A stretch of 6,849 bases of DNA from Acidilobaceae archaeon (GTDB taxonomy: Archaea; Thermoproteota; Thermoprotei_A; Sulfolobales; Acidilobaceae). This document shows positions 1 to 5,665 of the stretch, one piece after another. Positions within the stretch are counted from its first letter, which is position 1, and every line of letters starts with the position of its first letter. The stretch covers positions 1-6,849 of the forward strand of contig JALWJI010000019.1 of assembly GCA_027081695.1 (NCBI GenBank), in the 5' to 3' direction. The notes below the pieces were generated by a model. It searched no databases, had not been told where the DNA came from, and saw only the letters and a list, made by a program, of their open reading frames with translations. A program made the translations under genes and the position numbers.

Positions 1-342
1 TACATGATAAAAAACATAGAATTAAACAAGAAACGATTATTGGGCACCGTTATACCCATGAAAGCTGATGCTATGATACTCGATAAGATATTGCGGGAGG
101 GATTCGATAGAATAATAATGAATAATCCTACAATGGTGGCACAGTTTCTCCCTATAGCATGTAAACTCGCAGGAAGCCACGCAATAATCCACTACTATAG
201 ATTAGCAAAGAAATGTGAAGATGTCGAAAAGGAACTGACACAGCTTGGAGTATGCAGTATACAGATACTTGGCTGTAGGAAAGTAATCGATCATGGTCCA
301 TCAACACATGTCTTTTCACTTGATTTAGAGATAAAGAAGTAG
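1..342 (+). CDS. Trm5-like tRNA (guanine-N1)-methyltransferase, C-terminal fragment (5' end outside window)
   Basis: This is the last 113 codons of a gene entering from the left; the frame is open through base 1, and the ATG at base 4 is an internal Met. The fragment reads like the second half of a class I SAM-dependent methyltransferase of the Trm5/Taw family. It has a residue run like the usual 'NP.A...L..NI.LN' segment (residues 1-10), a strand ending in KADA (21-24), then FDRIIMNNP (35-43), where Trm5 proteins usually have D-R-x-I-M-N-L-P, then AIIHYY (61-66) and a closing CRKVIDHGPSTHVFSLDLEI-type strand (92-111). Known family role: N1-methylation of G37 in tRNA, or the related wyosine-pathway steps of Trm5a/Taw21 enzymes; the N-terminal domain that would separate these is missing here. 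NNP instead of NLP is a small deviation. The next gene starts 85 bases downstream on the same strand. Family assignment is fairly sure; the exact subfamily is not. Confidence 0.72.
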   Translation, partial: YMIKNIELNKKRLLGTVIPMKADAMILDKILREGFDRIIMNNPTMVAQFLPIACKLAGSHAIIHYYRLAKKCEDVEKELTQLGVCSIQILGCRKVIDHGPSTHVFSLDLEIKK

Positions 343-419
343 AATTAAGACTATGGTACTAAGCATATACTTGAGCCTGTAATAGGAATTAGGATAGAGT
401 CGTCGAACAGAAAGTAACC

Positions 420-425
420 AGGTGA
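420..425 (+). promoter_or_regulatory. Shine-Dalgarno motif (AGGTGA) of the DUF371 gene
   Basis: AGGTGA is complementary to the conserved archaeal 16S rRNA 3' end (anti-SD core CACCUCC) and lies two bases before an ATG at 428. The GTG at 422 is part of this motif, so it is better explained as ribosome binding site than as start codon. This favours ATG 428 as the true start. Confidence 0.55.
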
Positions 426-427
426 AT

Positions 428-847
428 ATGTCATTGGCATGGTTTAAGTTTAGAATATATGGACACCCAAATGTAAAGGGAACCCATAGGTCAACACTAG
501 AGTTTACAAAAGAGGATTACCTGACTCCTAAAGGAGATTGTATAATTGGAATAAGGGCAGAGGCTTCAGTATCGGACTTGCCTGCATGGATAAAGGAGGG
601 GATCTGGGAATCAAAAACCGTGGTACTAGTTATATGCGTCGAGGATATGTGCGATGCGATCGTTGGCAAAGGAGATCCAGGGCTCTCGTTGAAGGACGAT
701 ACAAGGATGATAGTAAGGAAGAGCGTGTATAAGGACGGGAAGACGCTTATGATTAAAGCCAATAAGTCGGCTAAGGATATCGATAGGAGGATTATAGAAT
801 TGTTAAAGAAAGGGGCCGTTGGAACGGTCTATATAAGCATTATATGA
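428..847 (+). CDS. DUF371 family protein (conserved archaeal protein of unknown function)
   Basis: The protein is 139 residues from ATG 428 (141 if the GTG at 422 were used). The family is recognised from its conserved N-terminal half: YGHPNV (residues 11-16), then TH..TLEFTKEDYLTPKGD (19-37), followed by CIIGI. A GKGDPGLSL segment (80-88) and a lysine-rich helix near the C-terminus complete the usual layout. Length matches the family norm of roughly 130-145 residues. No signal peptide or membrane segment is visible, so it is presumably cytoplasmic. Its biochemical role is not established; the strongly conserved GHP/TH/GDC residues suggest a binding or catalytic surface, which is inference. 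It follows a Trm5-like gene and converges on dphB, overlapping its 3' end by 8 bases. This neighbourhood suggests, but does not prove, a link to translation or RNA modification. Start 428 is chosen because AGGTGA lies just before it. Confidence 0.85.
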   Translation: MSLAWFKFRIYGHPNVKGTHRSTLEFTKEDYLTPKGDCIIGIRAEASVSDLPAWIKEGIWESKTVVLVICVEDMCDAIVGKGDPGLSLKDDTRMIVRKSVYKDGKTLMIKANKSAKDIDRRIIELLKKGAVGTVYISII

Positions 848-1706
848 TTTCGGTCACTAGATTCATAATCTTGCAATAATCACGTTCTTGTATATTCGAT
901 AGTTCTTCGACTTGGATCCTATAGATGGTCTCAAGGTATTCTTTCTCATATGAGGATAGTCTCCCTGGGACAATTATACTTATTGGGGCTTTGAGTTCAT
1001 TATTACAAATTTTTTCGATTCCTTTTCCACCTATGACTTGTGAGTCAACTAATCCAGCCCGCGAAACCGCCAGATAGAGTAGTTTATCCAGGATTGGTTT
1101 ATATCCTGCTTCACGAGATAGTTCTATCTCTACATCGTTAAGCTGTTTTAGCGCTAGACAAGGAGATAGTTGACGTCCCTTATCGTCGATATCTAAGAGT
1201 AGAAGTGTATGAAGTCCTATGCAAAGATTTGATACAAGATAGTAGTAGGTACTGTATGGTTTAACGCCACGCCATGGTCCTGGGATCGTGATTGTTCTCC
1301 CAAACTTATAGTAGTCAAGACCAGTTATTGTTTTCGCGGCGCATACTCCTGAGACTCCGGGAAGAATTCTGTATTCTACGTTGTTTTTATCGGCTTCGAG
1401 GATAATTGATCGATGCGTTGTAGCTATCAATGGATCTCCAGGGGCAACTATGAGTATTGTCATTGATCTAGCTTCTTCAATTATCTGATTTATGGAGTCT
1501 TCTAGATCGGACCTATGTGCGAGAATAGTTTTTTGAGGAGCAAGATTTTTGATAAATTCATACAGCCATTCTGAGCCTGGAATTGTATATGTCTCGACGT
1601 ATATTTTATCAGCATCTTTTATCAGTGATTTTAAACCTAGAGTTATCGTTTCAGCGGATATTCCGCCTCCTGCTAGGTAGAGCGTCACTGTTTTTCTATC
1701 CTCCAT
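840..1706 (-). CDS. dphB: Diphthine synthase (DphB/Dph5)
   Basis: This SAM-dependent enzyme methylates the 3-amino-3-carboxypropyl-histidine of elongation factor 2 to give diphthine, the second stage of diphthamide synthesis in archaea. The 288-residue protein has the expected tetrapyrrole-methylase-like fold. It shows an N-terminal strand TLYLAGGG (8-15) in the SAM-site loop, DADKIYVETYT (31-41), RSDLED (65-70), the hallmark GDPLIATTH (90-98), YYKFGRTITIPGP (132-144), GLHTLLLLDID (164-174), SRAG (215-218) and VPGRL (246-250) followed by a helical tail. The first loop reads GGGIS rather than the more common GLGL form and is a little short. The start is the Met before EDRKTV. The frame stays open another 78 codons upstream, but that extension does not resemble the family and runs across the divergent promoter and into the neighbouring gene. 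The stop overlaps the DUF371 stop. No Shine-Dalgarno motif precedes the ATG; a TATA-like box suggests a leaderless message. Confidence 0.93.
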   Translation of the reverse strand: MEDRKTVTLYLAGGGISAETITLGLKSLIKDADKIYVETYTIPGSEWLYEFIKNLAPQKTILAHRSDLEDSINQIIEEARSMTILIVAPGDPLIATTHRSIILEADKNNVEYRILPGVSGVCAAKTITGLDYYKFGRTITIPGPWRGVKPYSTYYYLVSNLCIGLHTLLLLDIDDKGRQLSPCLALKQLNDVEIELSREAGYKPILDKLLYLAVSRAGLVDSQVIGGKGIEKICNNELKAPISIIVPGRLSSYEKEYLETIYRIQVEELSNIQERDYCKIMNLVTEII

Positions 1707-1729
1707 AATGATTATGTCGTGGGCGTAAC

Positions 1730-1738
1730 AAAATAATA
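1730..1738 (-). promoter_or_regulatory. TATA-like box of dphB
   Basis: On the minus strand this reads TATTATTTT, centred about 28 bases before the dphB ATG. With the usual 25-27 base spacing from archaeal TATA box to transcription start, the mRNA would begin one or two bases before the ATG. That agrees with the absence of a Shine-Dalgarno motif. It is inferred from sequence only. Confidence 0.45.
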
Positions 1739-1768
1739 GTATCACTGAACTATACCCAGATAGAAGGG

Positions 1769-1776
1769 GATATAGT
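1769..1776 (+). promoter_or_regulatory. TATA-like box of the gene starting at 1816
   Basis: The sequence is GATATAGT. Counting about 26 bases from its centre places a transcription start near 1798, giving a short leader of about 18 bases that includes the GGGGGT motif at 1805-1810. It is inferred from spacing and composition only. Confidence 0.35.
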
Positions 1777-1787
1777 AGTACACTACT
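1774..1787. repeat. 14-base inverted repeat (AGTAGT-AC-ACTACT), possible operator
   Basis: Two perfect 6-base half sites are separated by 2 bases. The repeat overlaps the end of the TATA-like box of the rightward gene and sits before its likely transcription start, a place where archaeal repressors commonly bind. It is short enough to occur by chance. Confidence 0.3.
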
Positions 1788-1804
1788 GGGCATCCACCGG
1801 TTCC

Positions 1805-1810
1805 GGGGGT
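1805..1810 (+). promoter_or_regulatory. G-rich ribosome binding site candidate for the 419-residue protein
   Basis: GGGGGT ends five bases before the GTG at 1816 and fourteen before the in-frame ATG at 1825. The spacing favours the GTG start, although the match to GGAGGTG is imperfect. Confidence 0.4.
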
Positions 1811-1815
1811 TAGAT

Positions 1816-3075
1816 GTGGCAGTTATGGATGACGTGTTGAGAGTTCTTGCTAAATACGGTTTTGTAGCGGAAGCATACAGTAATGGGATAAACGTATACC
1901 TGCCTACAGGATTGCAAATAGCCGGAGAGGGAACAGGCATCAGGATCGGTTATGAGAATAGTAGAATAGTTGTCGAATACCCACAAAAAGACTGGCCTCC
2001 TAGGATTATTGTCGATGATGTTAAGGAGCTACCCTCATATCTGTATTATTCTTGGCTCGAGGAAAACAGGAAGGAACATAGCAAGATATTCAGCTATCTA
2101 TTGCAAGCATCTCGTAGAAGCAAACCTAAGAAGATGTGTCGTGAACGCTTAGCAGAACTGACAGGATCCATGTATGTTAGAGGTGATTGTGAACGAATAT
2201 TCACAGCCATAACGTATCTTCTAGCAGTAGACTCAATTATAGAAGAAAAGACGCTAAGTGAAGACGATATAGATAAGAACTTAATCTACTTTCCTCCATC
2301 AAACATAGATCCAGTCCTCGCGACCCAGCTAACAGCTCTGCGAAGTATAGTTAGATCCCTTATGGATACCCTAGATAAGCCAAAATACATTATAGAAGCC
2401 TCGAACAAGTTAAAAGAAGAACACGGGGAAAGCCTTCTCTACATGAAGCTTGGATATACGATTGGATCGTATCTTGAAAGATTAGGTGTGGGATGGCCCA
2501 GCATACTTGTTGGCATAAGACTGCTTTCAAAGGGGATCAGACACGTATATCCATGCAGATCAAGAAGCATGATAGAAGCCGGACTCCTCGGAGAAGCATT
2601 ATGGCAACTCACAGGAGATGGAACAGTCTCATGTAGACCTTATAGTCCATTGACGTCTGCCCTAAGCATGCTCTATACCACAGGGCTAGGAGCGAAGCTC
2701 GTCGTAGCTAGAAGATACGAGCAGGGAGTAAAGTGTTTATCAATGTTTGAGCCAGGATGCTCGACAAGTATCGTGATAAGACCGAGCCTCCAGATGCTTG
2801 ATAAACTAGTTTCATCAATGACACTGGGTAGCGGCGTTGAGTTATTCTATTATAGAGACAAGTTAATGGTAGTCAAAATAGACAGGCATAGTGTCAGTAA
2901 TATCATAGTCTATAGGACAGTTGATGACATTGGCTCAAGTCCTTTAAGAGGACTAATAGCATTGAAGAACATAGTTAAGGAATCCGTAAAACTAGACTCT
3001 GGAAAAATAAGTGGTAAAGACCTAGCGGATTTCTCCCGGCTATCAAGGCATGTTAGGGAAAGGATTAGGGTCTAA
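1816..3075 (+). CDS. Uncharacterised 419-residue protein (no family recognised)
   Basis: I do not recognise this protein. It is a full-length ORF with ordinary archaeal codon use, so it is very probably a real gene. The first 75 residues look like a small alpha/beta domain of alternating strands (GINVYLPTG, GIRIGY, RIVVEYPQ, PRIIVDDV). A charged, helix-rich middle follows (80-220), with a basic SRRSKPKK patch (99-106). The C-terminal third mixes Gly-rich and beta-like segments (LGAKLVVARR, ELFYYRDKLMVVKID, SNIIVYRTV) and ends in an Arg-rich tail. There are six Cys, at 108, 125, 247, 273, 307 and 315, not spaced as a standard zinc ribbon; the last two could form a disulphide. No signal peptide, membrane helix, Walker motif or methyltransferase signature is visible. 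It is divergent from dphB across 109 bases and converges on the dehydrogenase gene. The GTG at 1816 is preferred over ATG 1825 because of GGGGGT upstream. No function is assigned. Confidence 0.8.
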   Translation: MAVMDDVLRVLAKYGFVAEAYSNGINVYLPTGLQIAGEGTGIRIGYENSRIVVEYPQKDWPPRIIVDDVKELPSYLYYSWLEENRKEHSKIFSYLLQASRRSKPKKMCRERLAELTGSMYVRGDCERIFTAITYLLAVDSIIEEKTLSEDDIDKNLIYFPPSNIDPVLATQLTALRSIVRSLMDTLDKPKYIIEASNKLKEEHGESLLYMKLGYTIGSYLERLGVGWPSILVGIRLLSKGIRHVYPCRSRSMIEAGLLGEALWQLTGDGTVSCRPYSPLTSALSMLYTTGLGAKLVVARRYEQGVKCLSMFEPGCSTSIVIRPSLQMLDKLVSSMTLGSGVELFYYRDKLMVVKIDRHSVSNIIVYRTVDDIGSSPLRGLIALKNIVKESVKLDSGKISGKDLADFSRLSRHVRERIRV

Positions 3076-3090
3076 ATCACTGATCTCTAC

Positions 3091-3103
3091 ATTATTTCTT
3101 TTA
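3091..3103 (+). terminator. T-rich putative terminator after the 419-residue protein gene
   Basis: ATTATTTCTTTTA follows the TAA stop by 15 bases and overlaps the first bases of the convergent gene's stop. Archaeal polymerases terminate at U-rich tracts without needing a hairpin, and no hairpin is seen here. The call rests on composition and position only. Confidence 0.35.
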
Positions 3104-4249
3104 CCATTCAGCTCGTATCTTCCCCAGCAGGCTCTTAACTATAACCATTCTCTGCACTTCATTGGTTCCATCGCCGATTTCAATCATCTTAATGTCTCTA
3201 TAGAGCCTCTCCACACGGCTTTCCTTACTGTAACCAAGACCTCCAAGAACCTGCATAGCAAGCCTTACAGCCTCAACACCAGAGGTAGCTGTATGTAGCT
3301 TGGCAAGGCTCGAGTACAAGGGGAGGTCAGGGCTCCTACTGTCGGCTTTTCTAGCCGCCTCGTATACCAGTAGTCTCGATGTCTCTAGTAGTCGTGATAT
3401 TTCTGACAACATATACTGGACCATTTGGTGATCTATGAGTGGTTTACCCATGCTCTCCCTCTGCTTAGCATATTCAAGGGCTTCTTCTAGTGCTGCCTGC
3501 ATTATACCGAGACCTGTTGCCGATGTAGTTATCCTACCCTCGTTGAGAGTCATCATTACTTTCTTGAACCCGGTATTGATCTCTCCTAGGAGATTTGTCG
3601 AGGGTACTCTGCAGTCATTGAATCTAACAAGACTTGTTCCGCTCCCCCGATAACCCATCATTTCCAGCTTACTAATCTCTATACACTCGGACTTGTCTAC
3701 CACAAATAAAGAAATGCCTTTATGTCTATCCTCTTTCTTACCTGTTCTAGCAGCCACTATGAAGAAATCAGCATAGGGAGCATTAGTAATGAATATTTTT
3801 TCGCCTGATATCACGAATTCGTCGCCTTCGCGCTCGGCCCTTGTTCCAAGAGAGGCCGCGTCTGAACCACAGCAGGGCTCTGTTAGAGCAAAAGCGCCTA
3901 TGCCTCCTCTTGCTAGAATACCGAGATACTTTTCCTTCAATTCTTCGCTTCCATATTGAATTATGGGAAACGGAACCATGCTCCCACTAACAGTAGCCAT
4001 AATGCCTATACCGCTACTTACCCTCGAAAGTTCTTCTACAACTATTACAGACTCCAACACGCTTAGACCCGGCCCACCGTATTCTTCAGGTACTCTTAGA
4101 GAGAAATAGCCCATTTCGGCAACTTTCTCAAGGATATTCCGTGGGACAGTGTTTTCTCTGTCGATTTTCTGAGCGATGCTTGAGAGGTATTTTTCTGAAA
4201 ATTCTCTTACGGAGTCTCTTATTAGTTTAATAGAATCGTCGTCGTGCAT
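3101..4249 (-). CDS. Acyl-CoA dehydrogenase (FAD-dependent), usual catalytic Glu replaced by Asp
   Basis: The family catalyses FAD-dependent alpha,beta-desaturation of acyl-CoA thioesters, normally passing electrons to electron-transfer flavoprotein. The 382-residue length is typical of soluble tetrameric members. An all-helical N-terminal domain (about 1-112) contains PEEYGGPGLS. The beta domain begins with the flavin-contacting ALTEPCCGSD (121-130) and EKIFITNA (150-157). The C-terminal helical domain contains LNEGRI, YAKQRESMGKPL, and the signature QVLGGLGYSKE..R..RLYRD (from 333), which binds FAD across the dimer interface. The motif that normally supplies the catalytic base, usually [IY]-E-G-T-x-x-[IV]-Q, reads IGDGTNEVQ, with Asp360 at that position. 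Substrate chain length cannot be read from sequence. Start: a GTG at 4258 also opens the frame, but it lies inside an AGGTG motif spaced six bases from ATG 4249, so 4249 is chosen. It is transcribed divergently from the thiolase-like pair, suggesting a shared pathway. Confidence 0.93.
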   Translation of the reverse strand: MHDDDSIKLIRDSVREFSEKYLSSIAQKIDRENTVPRNILEKVAEMGYFSLRVPEEYGGPGLSVLESVIVVEELSRVSSGIGIMATVSGSMVPFPIIQYGSEELKEKYLGILARGGIGAFALTEPCCGSDAASLGTRAEREGDEFVISGEKIFITNAPYADFFIVAARTGKKEDRHKGISLFVVDKSECIEISKLEMMGYRGSGTSLVRFNDCRVPSTNLLGEINTGFKKVMMTLNEGRITTSATGLGIMQAALEEALEYAKQRESMGKPLIDHQMVQYMLSEISRLLETSRLLVYEAARKADSRSPDLPLYSSLAKLHTATSGVEAVRLAMQVLGGLGYSKESRVERLYRDIKMIEIGDGTNEVQRMVIVKSLLGKIRAEW

Positions 4250-4255
4250 TTTGTG

Positions 4256-4260
4256 CACCT
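4256..4260 (-). promoter_or_regulatory. Shine-Dalgarno motif (AGGTG) of the acyl-CoA dehydrogenase gene
   Basis: On the minus strand AGGTG is followed by CACAAA and then ATG at 4249, a good spacing for archaeal initiation. It includes the GTG that would otherwise be taken as the first start codon, so it decides for a protein three residues shorter. Confidence 0.6.
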
Positions 4261-4286
4261 GGTTAAAAATAATTGTATGTGTATTG

Positions 4287-4296
4287 TAAATAAAAA
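4287..4296 (-). promoter_or_regulatory. TATA-like box of the acyl-CoA dehydrogenase gene
   Basis: On the minus strand this reads TTTTTATTTA. A transcription start about 26 bases downstream would fall near 4265, giving a leader of roughly 15 bases that contains the AGGTG motif. The region is generally AT-rich, so other boxes are possible. Confidence 0.4.
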
Positions 4297-4382
4297 TCGG
4301 ATAGTGATTCTAATATAGATCATTGGATTAAGGATATAATTCTTTCAATTCTGTTTATCAAATATTGTCACTTTCTCAAATA

Positions 4383-4394
4383 ATAATATATTAT
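4383..4394. repeat. Perfect 12-base palindrome in the divergent control region
   Basis: ATAATATATTAT is identical on both strands and lies near the middle of the 248-base region between the two divergent start codons. It could be a dimeric regulator site serving both directions, but an AT-only palindrome in AT-rich DNA may be chance. Confidence 0.25.
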
Positions 4395-4464
4395 CACGCT
4401 GAAACAATGGCGATAAATATCCTGGTTCAACATATATTGTTAGTATTCTAATTCTTTAATTCCC

Positions 4465-4470
4465 TATAAA
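4465..4470 (+). promoter_or_regulatory. TATA box of the thiolase-like operon
   Basis: TATAAA is centred about 30 bases before the TTG start at 4498. The expected transcription start, near 4494, would give an mRNA with only about four untranslated bases. Upstream of the TTG there is only a weak anti-SD match (GGTCTGATCC), which fits leaderless or near-leaderless initiation. Confidence 0.5.
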
Positions 4471-4497
4471 CACCTTAGATCCAAACGGGTCTGATCC

Positions 4498-5646
4498 TTG
4501 CCAGATGTAGCTATAATAGGAGCGGGATTCTATGGGTTCAAACCCTCGGTCCCAGAACTTTCCTTTAGAGAACTAGTATTCGAAGCCGCACGACGTGCCT
4601 ATTCCGAGGCAGGAATCGATCCCAGAAAAGATGTCGCTGGCTTCATATCATGTCAGGAAGACTTCTGGGAGGGCATTGCGATAACTGACGAATTCGCGCC
4701 AGAACCCTTGGGAGGAGTACTTAGACCTACATTCACAGTAGCAGGAGATCTACTACAGGGCATAGCACAAGCATTCATGATGATAAAGACAGGTCTCTTC
4801 GATATTGTAGCAGTAGAGTCACACTCGAAACAAAGCGATATAAAAACACTCCAAGAGATATACGAACTAGCCCTAGACCCACTATATCTTAGACAGTTAA
4901 GGCCGCCTAACCCGTTGTTCATGGCTGGTATAGACGCTCAGGCCTATATGATGGAAGCAGGAGCAAGCGAGGAAGATCTAGCACTGGTAAGCGTCAAAAA
5001 CAGGAATAACGGTATAGATAACCCGCGGGCAAGTTACTCGTCAACGATTACGCTCGACGACGTCATGTCCTCGGGATACTATATGAAGCCGATCAAGAAC
5101 CTTGAAGTCGCAGGATTTACAGATGGAGCAGTAGTCTTCGTACTAGCCAGCGGTGAAATTGCTAGAAAGTTTACAGATGACCCAGTATGGGTCAAAGGAG
5201 TCGGATGGAGCACAGAAACAGGCACTGGAGGATGGAACCACCACGTCTGGGGACGCATGATCTCCGCTAGAGAAGCAGCTAAACAGGCATTCAAGATGTC
5301 CGGGTTAAACTTAACTGATATGGATAGTGTAGAAATAGAAGATAGATTCACATACCTAGAGCCCCTGTTCCTGGATGAAATAGGATTATCAACAATAGGA
5401 TACTCGGTAGAGCTCCTCAGAACAGGCGACCTAGACAAAAACGCACACATGCCAGTCAACATGAGCGGCGGAAGCCAGAGCATAGGAGTACTACTAGAGG
5501 CGACGGGAGGATCCAGGCTTCTTGAAGCATATCTACAGCTCAAAGGCAAAGCCGGATACAGGCATCACGAAGTAGAGAAAGCACTTGTAGCCTCTTGGAG
5601 AGGTCCTCCAACGTACACAACCAGTGTTTTGATCCTATCCAGGTAG
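4498..5646 (+). CDS. Thiolase domain-containing protein (acetyl-CoA acetyltransferase-like, SCP-x type) lacking catalytic Cys/His
   Basis: This 382-residue protein has the two-lobed thiolase fold. The N-terminal lobe has DVAIIGAGFYGF (3-14), FEAARRAYSEAGID (28-41) and MMIKTGLFDIVAVESHSK (94-111). A middle segment has ALVSVKNRNNGIDNPRAS (162-179) and a FTDGAVVFVLAS strand (207-218). The C-terminal lobe has VEIEDRFTYLEPLFLDEIGL (278-297), NMSGGSQSIG (321-330) and a closing SVLIL strand. Family context is the SCP-x/archaeal branch, often annotated as acetyl-CoA acetyltransferase. The catalytic residues are missing. The nucleophile region (79-88) has no Cys, and the only Cys in the protein is residue 52. 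The GHP His motif is replaced by GVL (330-332), and no Cys lies near the C-terminus. Classical thiolysis or Claisen condensation is therefore unlikely by this subunit alone. A TTG start is inferred because residues follow directly into the conserved strand and no better start exists. Its paralogue begins 19 bases after the stop, so the two are surely one operon. Confidence 0.85.
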   Translation: MPDVAIIGAGFYGFKPSVPELSFRELVFEAARRAYSEAGIDPRKDVAGFISCQEDFWEGIAITDEFAPEPLGGVLRPTFTVAGDLLQGIAQAFMMIKTGLFDIVAVESHSKQSDIKTLQEIYELALDPLYLRQLRPPNPLFMAGIDAQAYMMEAGASEEDLALVSVKNRNNGIDNPRASYSSTITLDDVMSSGYYMKPIKNLEVAGFTDGAVVFVLASGEIARKFTDDPVWVKGVGWSTETGTGGWNHHVWGRMISAREAAKQAFKMSGLNLTDMDSVEIEDRFTYLEPLFLDEIGLSTIGYSVELLRTGDLDKNAHMPVNMSGGSQSIGVLLEATGGSRLLEAYLQLKGKAGYRHHEVEKALVASWRGPPTYTTSVLILSR

Positions 5647-5652
5647 GACAGT

Positions 5653-5661
5653 AGGGTGGTG
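5653..5661 (+). promoter_or_regulatory. Ribosome binding site (AGGGTGGTG) of the second thiolase-like gene
   Basis: Two overlapping GGTG-type anti-SD matches end four bases before ATG 5666, in the 19-base gap after the upstream stop. This supports translation of the second gene from its own strong site within a polycistronic mRNA. Confidence 0.6.
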
Positions 5662-5665
5662 TATC

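Noticed and set aside
1707..1940. 78-codon N-terminal extension of dphB on the minus strand
   Set aside because: The extension lies over the divergent promoter and the start of the neighbouring gene, does not resemble DphB N-termini, and the family's first strand begins a few residues after the Met at 1706.
3050..3298. 82-residue open frame on the plus strand across the convergent junction
   Set aside because: It starts inside the 419-residue protein gene in another frame and is antisense to the dehydrogenase C-terminus, including its FAD signature region.
4259..4497. Small RNA gene or tRNA in the divergent intergenic region
   Set aside because: No cloverleaf, C/D-box pair or stable GC-rich stem was found by eye; the region is AT-rich and is adequately explained as a two-way promoter.
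5079..5549. 156-residue open frame on the minus strand inside the first thiolase-like gene
   Set aside because: It is Ser/Pro/Leu-rich antisense translation of a conserved gene, with no recognisable motif.
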